Positions 1 to 7,830 of a stretch of DNA of 64,000 bases are shown in pieces. The position numbers and the translations under genes were made by a program. The stretch spans positions 31,544 to 95,543 of the forward strand of contig JARGNV010000005.1 in the NCBI GenBank assembly GCA_029212465.1, read 5' to 3'. The notes below the pieces were generated by a model that was not told where the DNA came from, made no database searches, and worked only from the letters and a program-made list of their open reading frames with translations. Within the stretch, counting starts at the first letter, position 1; every line of letters starts with the position of its first letter. Origin of the DNA: Legionellaceae bacterium (GTDB lineage Bacteria > Pseudomonadota > Gammaproteobacteria > Legionellales > Legionellaceae).

Positions 1-386
1 CGGGTCACAAAAACAGAGGTCGGTTCTAAAATGCTCTTACCTCTTGAGGTTTGTAGTGAAAACCATACAGTGTAAACAAGCTGATATTGTCTTGGGGTTG
101 TACTCGAACTTACGCTGTTAATGGTGTGAGTGAGTTTTTCTGTTTTAATAATAAGCCAGTAGGGTGCTTTTTTAGGGTTATCAATGACATGAATGTGGCT
201 TGCTTCAAGTGAGTCACGCAGTAAAGGTTTCCAGTTATGCGCCGCATCTTCAACAACAATGGCGACTCCTTTTTTAAGCCATGCAGGTGAGGTTTCGGTT
301 CCTCTTAACCGAAAGCCACAAGCCGTTGTTAACAAACAGAGTGTGGCCATTAAGAGGGGGATGAATAGCGCTTTGGCATACTTCAC
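1..386 (-). CDS. lptE: LPS-assembly lipoprotein LptE (partial, 3' end outside window)
   Basis: The protein is the outer-membrane lipoprotein that plugs the LptD barrel and helps insert LPS into the outer leaflet. The reading frame opens at a GTG (386-384) that overlaps the leuS TGA as GTGA, which is why this start was chosen. Translation gives a short hydrophobic signal ending in a lipobox (LTTAC, Cys at about residue 23), then GFRLRG, the usual beginning of mature LptE. A conserved aromatic region with Y-W-L-I-I follows near residue 75. The gene runs off the left edge after about 128 codons, so its C-terminus cannot be seen. The order lnt-leuS-lptE matches other gammaproteobacteria and supports the call. 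The identification rests on position plus lipobox; overall sequence conservation in this family is low. Confidence 0.85.
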   Translation of the reverse strand, partial: MKYAKALFIPLLMATLCLLTTACGFRLRGTETSPAWLKKGVAIVVEDAAHNWKPLLRDSLEASHIHVIDNPKKAPYWLIIKTEKLTHTINSVSSSTTPRQYQLVYTVWFSLQTSRGKSILEPTSVFVT

Positions 387-2863
387 GTGCTGACTACCAA
401 ATTAATGAGTTGACGATGAGCGACAACAATACATTTTTTAATGGTTTTGCCAGCAACAAACGATGCGGCTTCTGTTTTTGCCCTGTCGATGAGCGCATCC
501 TCTGGCATCTCTGTTGGTGCTGTAAACTGTGCACGAAGTTTACCGTTTACTTGTACAACAAAGTCAACCTCATCGGTTTTTAAGGCGTTTTTATCAAACT
601 TGGGCCAAGGTGCGTCGATAATTGGCCGCGTAAAGCCTAAGTTTTCCCAAAGTACGTGACAAATGTGCGGTGTAATCGGGGCTAAAAGGCGTAATAAAGC
701 GGTCATGCTGTGGTAGAAAAAGTATTTATCTTCATCGGTTTGAATCTCGTAGCTTGAAATGATGTTAAATAACTTCATGCAGGCAGAGACAACAGTATTA
801 AATTGGTTGCGTTCGTAATCAGCCGTTGCGCGCGCAATAATTTGATGCACTTCAGCGCGTGCTTTCTTTAAACGTGACTCAACTTCTTGCCAGTTAATGC
901 GCGGATTATTTTCGCCGTACATCTCGCCTGTTTCAATCAAACGGGCTCGATGTTCATAAGCAAATACCCAAAGCCGCTTCAAGAAACGATAAGCCCCTTC
1001 TACGCCACTGTCTGACCACTCTAGTGATTGCTCAGGGGGCGCTGCAAACATGCTGAAGAGTCGTGCTGTATCAGCTCCATAAGTTTCAATAAGATGATTA
1101 GGGTCAACTGTGTTTCCGAGTGACTTAGACATTTTATGGCCATCTTTTAAGACCATGCCTTGGGTTAGGAGTGCTTTAAACGGTTCATCTGAATTAACAA
1201 GCCCTTCATCGCGCATGAGTTTATGAAAAAAACGTGCGTACAAAAGGTGCATGACAGCATGTTCAATGCCTCCAACATATTGGTCGACCGGCGTCCAGTA
1301 TTTGGCACGGTCATCGAGCATGACATCTTCTTGGCCTTTACAGGCAAAGCGTGCGTAATACCAAGATGACTCTACGAAGGTATCGAACGTGTCAGTTTCT
1401 CGTTGCGCGTCTTGTCCACACTTAGGACACTCCGTTTGTAAAAAATCAGCACAATCTGCAAGTGGGGAGCCTTGGGCTGAAAAATCGACATTTTCAGGTA
1501 AGCGTACAGGCAGTTCATCTTCAGGAACAGGTACAGGCCCACAGTCATCACATAAGATCATGGGAATAGGCGTACCCCAATAGCGTTGCCGCGAAACACC
1601 CCAGTCACGTAGGCGATAATTGATAGTAGTGCGACCCATATTGTTTTCTTCGAGCTTTTGGGTGATGGCGGCTTTTGCATCAGTCGAATTTAAACCATCA
1701 AATTCACCTGAATTAATGAGTACACCTGTGTCAAGAAAAGCACCTTTTGAATAGTTATGTGCATCCGCTTCATTTTGAGGTGCAATCACAGATTGAATAG
1801 GTAAGTTATACTTGGTTGCAAACTCAAAGTCGCGAGCATCATGTGCAGGCACTGCCATAACAGCCCCTGTACCGTATTGCATCAGTACAAAGTTTGCAAT
1901 CCAAATAGGAAGTTTTTGGCCTGAAATAGGGTGAGTTGCAAAAAATCCTGTTGCAATACCGCGCTTTTCAAGTGCCGCAATGTCTGCCTCAGCGGTACCG
2001 GTGCCAGCACAGCTTTCGATAAAGGCTTGTACTTTTGCGTCTGTTTCTGCTGCCTTTTTTGCCAGTGGATGATCAGGAGAAATCGCAAAATAGGTAACGC
2101 CCATGAGCGTGTCAGGGCGTGTCGTATATACCTTTAAGGGTTTGGGGCGGTCATCCATTGGAAAGTATACTTCACACCCTTCAGAGCGCCCAATCCAATT
2201 TCGCTGCATCTGTTTAACTTGGTCAGGCCATCCATCTAGGGTATCAAGGCCCAGTAATAATTCATCTGCGTAGGCTGTAATTTTAATAAACCATTGTGGA
2301 ATGGCTTTACGTTCAACAAGCGCTCCGGAGCGCCAGCCACGTCCATCAACAACTTGTTCGTTTGCGAGCACGGTTTTATCGACAGGGTCCCAGTTGACCC
2401 ACGAATTTTTCTTATATACGAGCCCTTTTTCGTACAGTTTGATAAAAAACCATTGTTCCCAACGATAATAGACCGGATCACAGGTGGTCACTTCACGTCG
2501 CCAGTCGTAAGCATTACCGAGCTTCAAAAATTGCGCTTTCATCGAAGCAATGTTTTGCTCGGTCCAGTTGGCGGGATGTACTTTGTGTTTGATAGCCGCA
2601 TTTTCAGCAGGTAGGCCAAATGCATCCCAGCCTATTGGTTGGAGCACATTTTTTCCAAGCGCCCGTTGATATCTGGCAATCACGTCACTTAAGGTATAGT
2701 TTCTCACATGTCCCATATGTAACGAGCCACTGGGGTAAGGAAACATAGCAAGACAATAAAACTTTTCTTTATTTAAATCTTCGTTGACTTGATAGCATTG
2801 TTTTTTGACCCAATAGTCTTGGGCCTCTTGCTCAACAACTTGAGGATTGTAGCGATTATCCAT
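383..2863 (-). CDS. leuS: Leucyl-tRNA synthetase
   Basis: This class I aminoacyl-tRNA synthetase charges tRNA-Leu with leucine in the cytoplasm and edits mischarged tRNA. The 826-residue length is typical for bacterial LeuRS, slightly short of the E. coli enzyme. The HIGH-type signature appears as HMGHVRNY near residue 49, the CP1 editing domain follows with its GTGAVM-VPAHD block, and KMSKSLGN lies about three quarters along. A Cys-x-x-Cys pair (ECPKCG) sits in the middle. The C-terminal anticodon-binding and tail region ends in VQVNGKLRAQ followed by a short tail. It lies 15 bases after lnt and overlaps lptE by four bases, so the three are probably one transcript. Nothing looks abnormal. 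Confidence 0.98.
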   Translation of the reverse strand: MDNRYNPQVVEQEAQDYWVKKQCYQVNEDLNKEKFYCLAMFPYPSGSLHMGHVRNYTLSDVIARYQRALGKNVLQPIGWDAFGLPAENAAIKHKVHPANWTEQNIASMKAQFLKLGNAYDWRREVTTCDPVYYRWEQWFFIKLYEKGLVYKKNSWVNWDPVDKTVLANEQVVDGRGWRSGALVERKAIPQWFIKITAYADELLLGLDTLDGWPDQVKQMQRNWIGRSEGCEVYFPMDDRPKPLKVYTTRPDTLMGVTYFAISPDHPLAKKAAETDAKVQAFIESCAGTGTAEADIAALEKRGIATGFFATHPISGQKLPIWIANFVLMQYGTGAVMAVPAHDARDFEFATKYNLPIQSVIAPQNEADAHNYSKGAFLDTGVLINSGEFDGLNSTDAKAAITQKLEENNMGRTTINYRLRDWGVSRQRYWGTPIPMILCDDCGPVPVPEDELPVRLPENVDFSAQGSPLADCADFLQTECPKCGQDAQRETDTFDTFVESSWYYARFACKGQEDVMLDDRAKYWTPVDQYVGGIEHAVMHLLYARFFHKLMRDEGLVNSDEPFKALLTQGMVLKDGHKMSKSLGNTVDPNHLIETYGADTARLFSMFAAPPEQSLEWSDSGVEGAYRFLKRLWVFAYEHRARLIETGEMYGENNPRINWQEVESRLKKARAEVHQIIARATADYERNQFNTVVSACMKLFNIISSYEIQTDEDKYFFYHSMTALLRLLAPITPHICHVLWENLGFTRPIIDAPWPKFDKNALKTDEVDFVVQVNGKLRAQFTAPTEMPEDALIDRAKTEAASFVAGKTIKKCIVVAHRQLINLVVST

Positions 2864-2878
2864 GATGTATCGGTAAAT

Positions 2879-4453
2879 TTAATTAGGTTGGTTAGGATAA
2901 CTCCTCTTCGGCTTCGCGGCAAGCATTACACGCAATCCGAGGAGGAGTAATACAAATAGTAGATGTAGTAAAAAAATCGGCTTATCTCCATAGCTAACCC
3001 AAGGTGTTTCGCCTGTTGCAGAATAAATATTGCCTTCTAATATACCTTTAGAAAAAGCGGGTAAATTCTGGAGAATATTTCCGTTAGCATCGATAAGAGA
3101 TGAAAGTCCATCATTATTTGACACAATTTGGAATCGTCCGGTTTGCTGAGAAAGGACTTGTGCCATCTGTAGTTGTTGATAAACCGCAAGTGAGTGCCCA
3201 AACCAACCATCATCACTGATAGACACAATAAAGCTTGCCGCAGGTAACTGTTTGCGGAGTAATTCGGGGTAGGCTAGTTCATAACAAATGAGGCTTGCAA
3301 TGGTATGTTGATTGAAAGTAACCGGAGGCTGGCTGTTGTTGCCTGGAATGATGTTTGGGTTTGGTAAGTTCAGCCAGTTTGTAATGGGGCGAAAGGCTTT
3401 TGGTAGATACTCACCAAAAGGCACTAAGTGTTGTTTGGCGTAGGTACCCTTTGCATGGCCAAGGCCCAGGAGAGCATTGTGATAACCCAGAGTGTGGCTT
3501 GGGTGTGGAATTCCTAATAAAACGGCACTGTGATGGTTGATTGCGGATTGATTTAATACTTTTAAGAAAGGGGTGGCGTAGGTACTTGGTAGGGGAATGG
3601 CAGACTCTGGCATGATGACAAGATCTTTTTGAGGGAGAAGTGCTTTGGTTGTATTTTCGTAATAGGTTTGAATTTTTTGGTACAAGGCATGGTCCCATTT
3701 ATCTCGCATAGATAAGTCAGCTTGAATAATACCGACTGAAATAGGTTCGTGGTGTAGTGTTGTCCACGTTTTATGATGAAGACTTTCAGGTAGCATAAGT
3801 AGCCCCACAAACACACAAAGCCAGAGGCGTTTTTTGGGTGTTTTATGATAGAACGCAAGTCCGAGTAAGCCACTGAGTAAAGCGGTTACGCCACTAACAC
3901 CTAGAATGCCTATGAGTGGCAATAGTGATTTTAAGGGCGAGTCGATTTGTCCTGTGCCGAGCATAAGCCATGGAAAGCCGGTAAACAGGGTAGCGCGTAA
4001 GTATTCGCTTAAGACCCACAGGCTACTAAACAAAAAAGGTGAAAGGTATAGTGGGAGGGGTTTATTGATAGCTGTGTAGGATAGGGCAAAAAAAGCCGTA
4101 TATAGTGAAAAAAACGCTACAAAAATTAGGGTAATTAAGCCGGATAAGACGACGTTTAGATGACCATATGTATGAATGCTGTTATATACCCATGAAGCCC
4201 CTAACCCAAAGACAGCGGTACCAAACATAAAACCAATAAGAAAGCCAGCTTTAGGTGTTTTTTCGATTAACTGAATAAAGAGTAGCGCAAGGCTCAAAAT
4301 AGCAAGGCCTGGTAAATGAAAGGGTGCAAACCCAAGGGGGAACAATAAACCTGTGCTAAAAGCTTTTAGGCTACGGCGCCAAGTACTTGACGTAGTTGTT
4401 TGTGTGGGAAGGTCGTGCGTCCATGTAGGGGTTACAAAATAGCCTTGATGCAT
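2879..4453 (-). CDS. lnt: Apolipoprotein N-acyltransferase
   Basis: Lnt transfers the third acyl chain to the N-terminal Cys of lipoproteins at the periplasmic face of the inner membrane, making them fit for the Lol pathway. The first ~220 residues contain several hydrophobic transmembrane segments. A nitrilase-like domain follows, with the expected catalytic residues visible as Glu283 (MPESAIP), Lys340 (YAKQHLVPFGEYLP) and Cys390 (LICYELAYPE). A final transmembrane segment lies near residues 490-510. The length of 524 fits the family. It is the first gene of the lnt-leuS-lptE run. The ATG at 4453 is the annotated start, but the first ~25 residues are polar and Thr-rich, so a start a little downstream is possible. 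corC/ybeX, which often precedes lnt, is not present here. Confidence 0.96.
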   Translation of the reverse strand: MHQGYFVTPTWTHDLPTQTTTSSTWRRSLKAFSTGLLFPLGFAPFHLPGLAILSLALLFIQLIEKTPKAGFLIGFMFGTAVFGLGASWVYNSIHTYGHLNVVLSGLITLIFVAFFSLYTAFFALSYTAINKPLPLYLSPFLFSSLWVLSEYLRATLFTGFPWLMLGTGQIDSPLKSLLPLIGILGVSGVTALLSGLLGLAFYHKTPKKRLWLCVFVGLLMLPESLHHKTWTTLHHEPISVGIIQADLSMRDKWDHALYQKIQTYYENTTKALLPQKDLVIMPESAIPLPSTYATPFLKVLNQSAINHHSAVLLGIPHPSHTLGYHNALLGLGHAKGTYAKQHLVPFGEYLPKAFRPITNWLNLPNPNIIPGNNSQPPVTFNQHTIASLICYELAYPELLRKQLPAASFIVSISDDGWFGHSLAVYQQLQMAQVLSQQTGRFQIVSNNDGLSSLIDANGNILQNLPAFSKGILEGNIYSATGETPWVSYGDKPIFLLHLLFVLLLLGLRVMLAAKPKRSYPNQPN

Positions 4454-4528
4454 AAGTAGTCCAGCATTGAAATAGTTAGGACACTAAGGCTATCTGAAAT
4501 TTCTTCTTACTGCCAATGGGATAGGTGT

Positions 4529-4564
4529 AAAAAAACCCATGTCTCAGTTGGGCTGAGCCATGGG
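4529..4564 (-). terminator. Intrinsic terminator of the Spy-like gene
   Basis: Read on the minus strand, a 12-base stem (CCCATGGCTCAG paired with CTGAGACATGGG, one mismatch) with a five-base loop is followed directly by seven T residues (4535-4529). It lies 35 bases past the stop of the Spy-like gene at 4599 and before the start of lnt, so it separates the two minus-strand units. Confidence 0.9.
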
Positions 4565-4598
4565 CCTTTGAGGAATGATTCAAAAATGATGTGGCTGA

Positions 4599-5090
4599 TT
4601 AGTGAGACATGTCATTTTGCATCATGTCTTTTTTCATCATTCCTTTTTTCATCATATTTTGTTTCATCATACGCATGTCTTTTTTGAGTTGGTCTTTTTG
4701 TTTCGTAGTGAGTATCTGATTAATCTCATGTTTTGTCATTACACGATGCTTGACCATTTCTCGCTCGAGGTGACAGGCTTTTTCTGCTACTTTATCGAGC
4801 TTCATTTTATCAATACTTGGTGCATCCGCAATGTGTTTGGCTTCGGCATGAATCATGTGTTTTTCTTTATGTGCTTTTTCCATGAACATTTTATTTTTTT
4901 CTTTAATGGCTTTGAGTTTTTGCTTTTGATCAGGTGTGAGCCCAAGGCTATCTTTCATCATCTCGATTTTTTTCATCATGCACGGTTCTTTCATAGAACA
5001 CTTTTCATGCATAGCGAAGACTGGTGCTGCCTGAAACATGGCAAGCGATAATACAGCGGCAGACAAGCCACCCATGAGATTTTTTTTCAT
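4599..5090 (-). CDS. Spy/CpxP-like periplasmic protein with Met-rich tail
   Basis: A 163-residue protein with a clear Sec signal peptide (MKKN, hydrophobic core, cleavage likely after PVFA at ~26). It carries two LTxxQ-type motifs (LTPDQ near residue 53, LTTKQ near residue 129), the hallmark of the Spy/CpxP family of small helical periplasmic chaperones and stress sensors. The mature part is very rich in Lys, Met and His. Met-Met pairs occur next to the only two Cys of the mature protein (CSMKEPCMMKK), and the last 25 residues are an M/K tail (QNMMKKGMMKK). Spy itself lacks such a tail, and Met/Cys/His-rich stretches are common in copper-handling periplasmic proteins, so metal binding is a reasonable inference. 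A strong terminator follows. It is divergent from the coiled-coil gene at 5282. Confidence 0.75.
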   Translation of the reverse strand: MKKNLMGGLSAAVLSLAMFQAAPVFAMHEKCSMKEPCMMKKIEMMKDSLGLTPDQKQKLKAIKEKNKMFMEKAHKEKHMIHAEAKHIADAPSIDKMKLDKVAEKACHLEREMVKHRVMTKHEINQILTTKQKDQLKKDMRMMKQNMMKKGMMKKDMMQNDMSH

Positions 5091-5203
5091 TTTTTATTCC
5101 TCAGTTGATGATTACATGTTTTAACATTACTGAGTATAGTTCAACTTCTCCAAGTTATCAGATGATTATTTTTTAGTCTTCTAGGTTGAATAATAGGTTT
5201 CAT

Positions 5204-5250
5204 TTGTGTGTTAAACGCTGCTCGCGCTAAGATGGTTTAAATCAGCGTTT
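5204..5250 (+). promoter_or_regulatory. Candidate promoter and inverted repeat upstream of the coiled-coil gene
   Basis: TTGTGT (5204-5209) and TAAGAT (5228-5233) are separated by 18 bases, a plausible sigma-70 pair. An 8-base perfect inverted repeat, AAACGCTG at 5213-5220 and CAGCGTTT at 5243-5250, brackets the -10 element and could be an operator. The intergenic region is shared with the divergent Spy-like gene. Confidence 0.4.
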
Positions 5251-5281
5251 GGAATGCAAAGATAAATCAACAGGAGGTGAT

Positions 5282-5704
5282 ATGCAGCGGTTAACGGTTG
5301 GGCTTTTAGGGGGATGTATCGCGTTACTATCAACTGCTGCAATAGGCGCAGATTCTGGTGCAACTAAGCAGATTCAAATGTTAAATAGCCAACTGCAAGT
5401 ACAGTTGCAGCGCATGCAAGAAACACAACAAAAACAAATTCAAAAATTAAATAAGCAACTGCAAAAGCAGCTAAAAGATACACAGACAAAACTACAAGAT
5501 CAAATGGCGCAGATGAACACGGCGACACAAAAACAAATGAAAGACATGCAAAAAAACCTGCAAGCTCAAATTAAGCAAGTGCATGAAGAACTGTTAACGG
5601 GTGGTGCAACAGCAGCGCCTGCAGACGACAAAAAGCCCGCAGGCGAGCATGCAAAAAAAGAAACTAAAGGAGGCTCTGAATCGGCGCCGGCTGGGCTTCA
5701 GTAA
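5282..5704 (+). CDS. Secreted Gln-rich coiled-coil protein
   Basis: I do not recognise a named family. The ATG at 5282 is chosen because AGGAGGTGA lies immediately upstream and a good signal peptide follows (MQRLTVGLLGGCIALL, cleavage likely after IGA). From about residue 30 to 105 the mature protein is an almost uninterrupted amphipathic helix of Q/K/L/M residues, with recurrent QLQ, KQMKDMQ and KLQDQM units and hardly any acidic residues, so it should form a long periplasmic coiled coil. The last 35 residues are a low-complexity Ala/Lys/Gly tail. It is 140 residues long. It is divergent from the Spy-like gene and overlaps the 3' end of nadA by 41 bases on the opposite strand. A structural or envelope-stress role is only a guess. 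Confidence 0.7.
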   Translation: MQRLTVGLLGGCIALLSTAAIGADSGATKQIQMLNSQLQVQLQRMQETQQKQIQKLNKQLQKQLKDTQTKLQDQMAQMNTATQKQMKDMQKNLQAQIKQVHEELLTGGATAAPADDKKPAGEHAKKETKGGSESAPAGLQ

Positions 5705-7028
5705 TACGAATCATATTTTGAAGTGCCTGCTTGGCATTCTCAATAACCCAAGATTGATCTGCGGGGCTTAGTCTTTGGCGTATGCCTGTGACTTCATTAA
5801 CAACGTCTCCTGCCTTGACTTCATTGTAAGGCATGTCTTTTCCAAGTCGCAGTAAGTCGAGTAGGGCGACCAAATGGGGTGGGTCATTGCGTGACATGGT
5901 GGCACAACCACATCCAACATGGCTTGGATTATCTTGGATGGGTGCTTCAGCCAAGTTTATAACTTGAATACCCAATTTTTTTGCGTGCTGCTTTAAGTTT
6001 TCAACCATATGATTTTCTGTGCCAATGGCGTAACGCTTCGTTCTAGCACGGTCTTTAGTCACTAAATCCCAAATAAAGGCGGTTGAGCCTGCATATTGTG
6101 CGGCACGGATAACTGAGTTTTTGCATTCTGGATGTACGACAGTTGTATAACCTTTAGTATCCCAATAGGCACACATAGCCGCATCATAACGGGTATGCAC
6201 AGTACACTCACTGGCAAAAAGAATAAGTTCTGCGTTATCAAATCGCTTGAGCGTTTTCGCATCTTGTGCATCTAGTGTGTATTGTGCACCTTTAGTACCG
6301 GATGGCCAATAAGCAATGTTTTGAATACCGAGCCAATACGCAACATTCTCGCCCATGTGTTGGTCTGGAATAAATAGAATTTTTTTATTTTGTGCGCGTG
6401 CCCACTGAAAAATCTCTTTGACATTTGAGCTAGTACAAACAGCGCCACCCTGTGAACCTGTCAAGGCTTTTACGCGCCCTGAGGTATTCATGTAGCACAC
6501 TGGTAAAATGTTTTCAGCTCCATAGCGAGCGTTTAATTCAGTGAAAGCAGGCTCTACCATGAAATCTTTGGCGAGCATTTCCATGGTGCAACCTGATTTA
6601 GGGTTTGTGATGTAAACACTTTGTGATTCGTGCGCAAGGGTTGCAATCGATTCTGCCATGAAGTGTACGGCAGATTCTACAATAACTGATTTTTCAGGAT
6701 GGTTTTTTGCCATTAAGGCGAGTTGATATGAGTCGCCAATTTGACCGCCAAATTGTTCAACCAAGCGCACAATTTCTCCACCCATATAATAGTGGGCGAG
6801 TAGTAATAAATTAGGTCCGAAGTGGTCTTGCACTTTATTTAAGTAAGGTGTCATCCACTTCAAAACCGTTGTGAGCTTACGGTCGGGTAATGCTAAATAT
6901 TCTTCTGCATAAGGGATATAGTCTTCTTGATACCAATCAAGTGGGTAATCTGCTTGGCATATTTCCATGTCTTGTGTGATGTGCATCAAGGTTTTTTGGG
7001 GGTTATAGGTGGTATCGGTTGTAAACAT
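5664..7028 (-). CDS. nadA: Quinolinate synthase
   Basis: NadA condenses iminoaspartate with dihydroxyacetone phosphate to quinolinate, the second step of de novo NAD synthesis, using a [4Fe-4S] cluster. The core signatures are present: LAHYYMGGEI, the cluster cysteines in PKSGCTMEM, HPEC and GCGCATM, the VCTSSNV block, and PDQHMGENV. The preferred start is the ATG at 7028; an in-frame ATG at 7076 would add a hydrophobic MYFLTYIFF leader that no cytoplasmic enzyme needs. Even so the protein is about 454 residues, longer than the ~350 of E. coli NadA, with ~50 extra N-terminal residues plus internal additions. Its partner nadB lies 0.8 kb away on the same strand, separated by a plus-strand gene. 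Its 3' end overlaps the convergent coiled-coil gene. Confidence 0.95.
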   Translation of the reverse strand: MFTTDTTYNPQKTLMHITQDMEICQADYPLDWYQEDYIPYAEEYLALPDRKLTTVLKWMTPYLNKVQDHFGPNLLLLAHYYMGGEIVRLVEQFGGQIGDSYQLALMAKNHPEKSVIVESAVHFMAESIATLAHESQSVYITNPKSGCTMEMLAKDFMVEPAFTELNARYGAENILPVCYMNTSGRVKALTGSQGGAVCTSSNVKEIFQWARAQNKKILFIPDQHMGENVAYWLGIQNIAYWPSGTKGAQYTLDAQDAKTLKRFDNAELILFASECTVHTRYDAAMCAYWDTKGYTTVVHPECKNSVIRAAQYAGSTAFIWDLVTKDRARTKRYAIGTENHMVENLKQHAKKLGIQVINLAEAPIQDNPSHVGCGCATMSRNDPPHLVALLDLLRLGKDMPYNEVKAGDVVNEVTGIRQRLSPADQSWVIENAKQALQNMIRITEAQPAPIQSLL

Positions 7029-7211
7029 GGATAGAGACCTTTGCAAAATAAAAAATATGTAGGTTAAAAAATACACATCGGGTGTGGCCTATAAAATCTC
7101 AAATTTAGCGCATAAAAGCAAATGATTCTTTTAGCAACTCCATAATGGTGTGTAATTAAACTATAATGATTAAATATAAAACAATTAGACTATATTGCTG
7201 AGGAGCTTGCG

Positions 7212-7817
7212 ATGACCATTTCATTGAAAGAGTTTGATGATAAATTGGCAAAATGTCTTGAGAAAATTAGAACAAAAGAAAATCTTGAAAATCGAGACGA
7301 GATTGCAGCAATGTATCAGAAAAGCGCAGTTAATTTCAGAGAGCTCATTAAAAAAAATAATGATGATTTTTTACTGGGTTTGGCGAATCAAACATTTGAT
7401 AACTTATTGAATGAGAAGAGCAATGATGCAGTAAATGAAAAATTTTTAAAAAGAGTAGATTATTATAGGAATGATGCGAAGCAGGAGAGAATGGGCTCTA
7501 TTCTGTGTTCTTTCATTGGTGTGGCAGCAGGTATTGCGGCGCTTGTATTTGCAATACCCACGCAGGGTATAAGTTTATTATTTTTGCTAAATGTAATTCA
7601 TGGAGGGGCATCTGGATATACACTTGCACAAGACGCCGCAAATACTTCAAAAGAAGCAGAAGTTTATGAATCATTTGCTAAAAGTAATCGAGGCTTATTT
7701 TCTAGTGACTACCTAACAGATAAGCAGCCGCAAGACAAAGTGGTTCAAAACCCCATGCAGCAGGGGCATGAAGAGGGTGAAGCTGATGACATAGGTAACG
7801 CTAAAAAAATGGATTGA
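7212..7817 (+). CDS. Unknown protein with a membrane hairpin and acidic tail
   Basis: I do not recognise this 201-residue protein. GAGGAGC lies just upstream of the ATG. Residues 1-90 are charged and helical (K/E/N-rich), residues ~95-140 contain two hydrophobic helices separated by a short turn (a hairpin rich in Gly/Ala/Ile), and residues 140-201 are polar again. The tail includes a Glu-rich stretch (HEEGEADD) close to the C-terminus. The coding sequence looks more AT-rich than its neighbours. It stands alone as a plus-strand gene between minus-strand nadA and nadB. The layout (soluble N-part, membrane hairpin, E-rich C-terminus) resembles Dot/Icm substrates of Legionella-type bacteria, but that is inference from form, not homology. 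Confidence 0.7.
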   Translation: MTISLKEFDDKLAKCLEKIRTKENLENRDEIAAMYQKSAVNFRELIKKNNDDFLLGLANQTFDNLLNEKSNDAVNEKFLKRVDYYRNDAKQERMGSILCSFIGVAAGIAALVFAIPTQGISLLFLLNVIHGGASGYTLAQDAANTSKEAEVYESFAKSNRGLFSSDYLTDKQPQDKVVQNPMQQGHEEGEADDIGNAKKMD

Positions 7818-7830
7818 TACGACTGATTTT

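Noticed and set aside
2294..2614. A 106-codon plus-strand frame inside leuS
   Set aside because: It is antisense to conserved LeuRS sequence with no supporting ribosome site.
4602..5051. A 149-codon plus-strand frame opposite the Spy-like gene
   Set aside because: It is the antisense of the Lys/Met-rich gene, which gives an unnatural His/Phe-rich protein; no ribosome site, and the minus-strand gene has a signal peptide, family motifs and a terminator.
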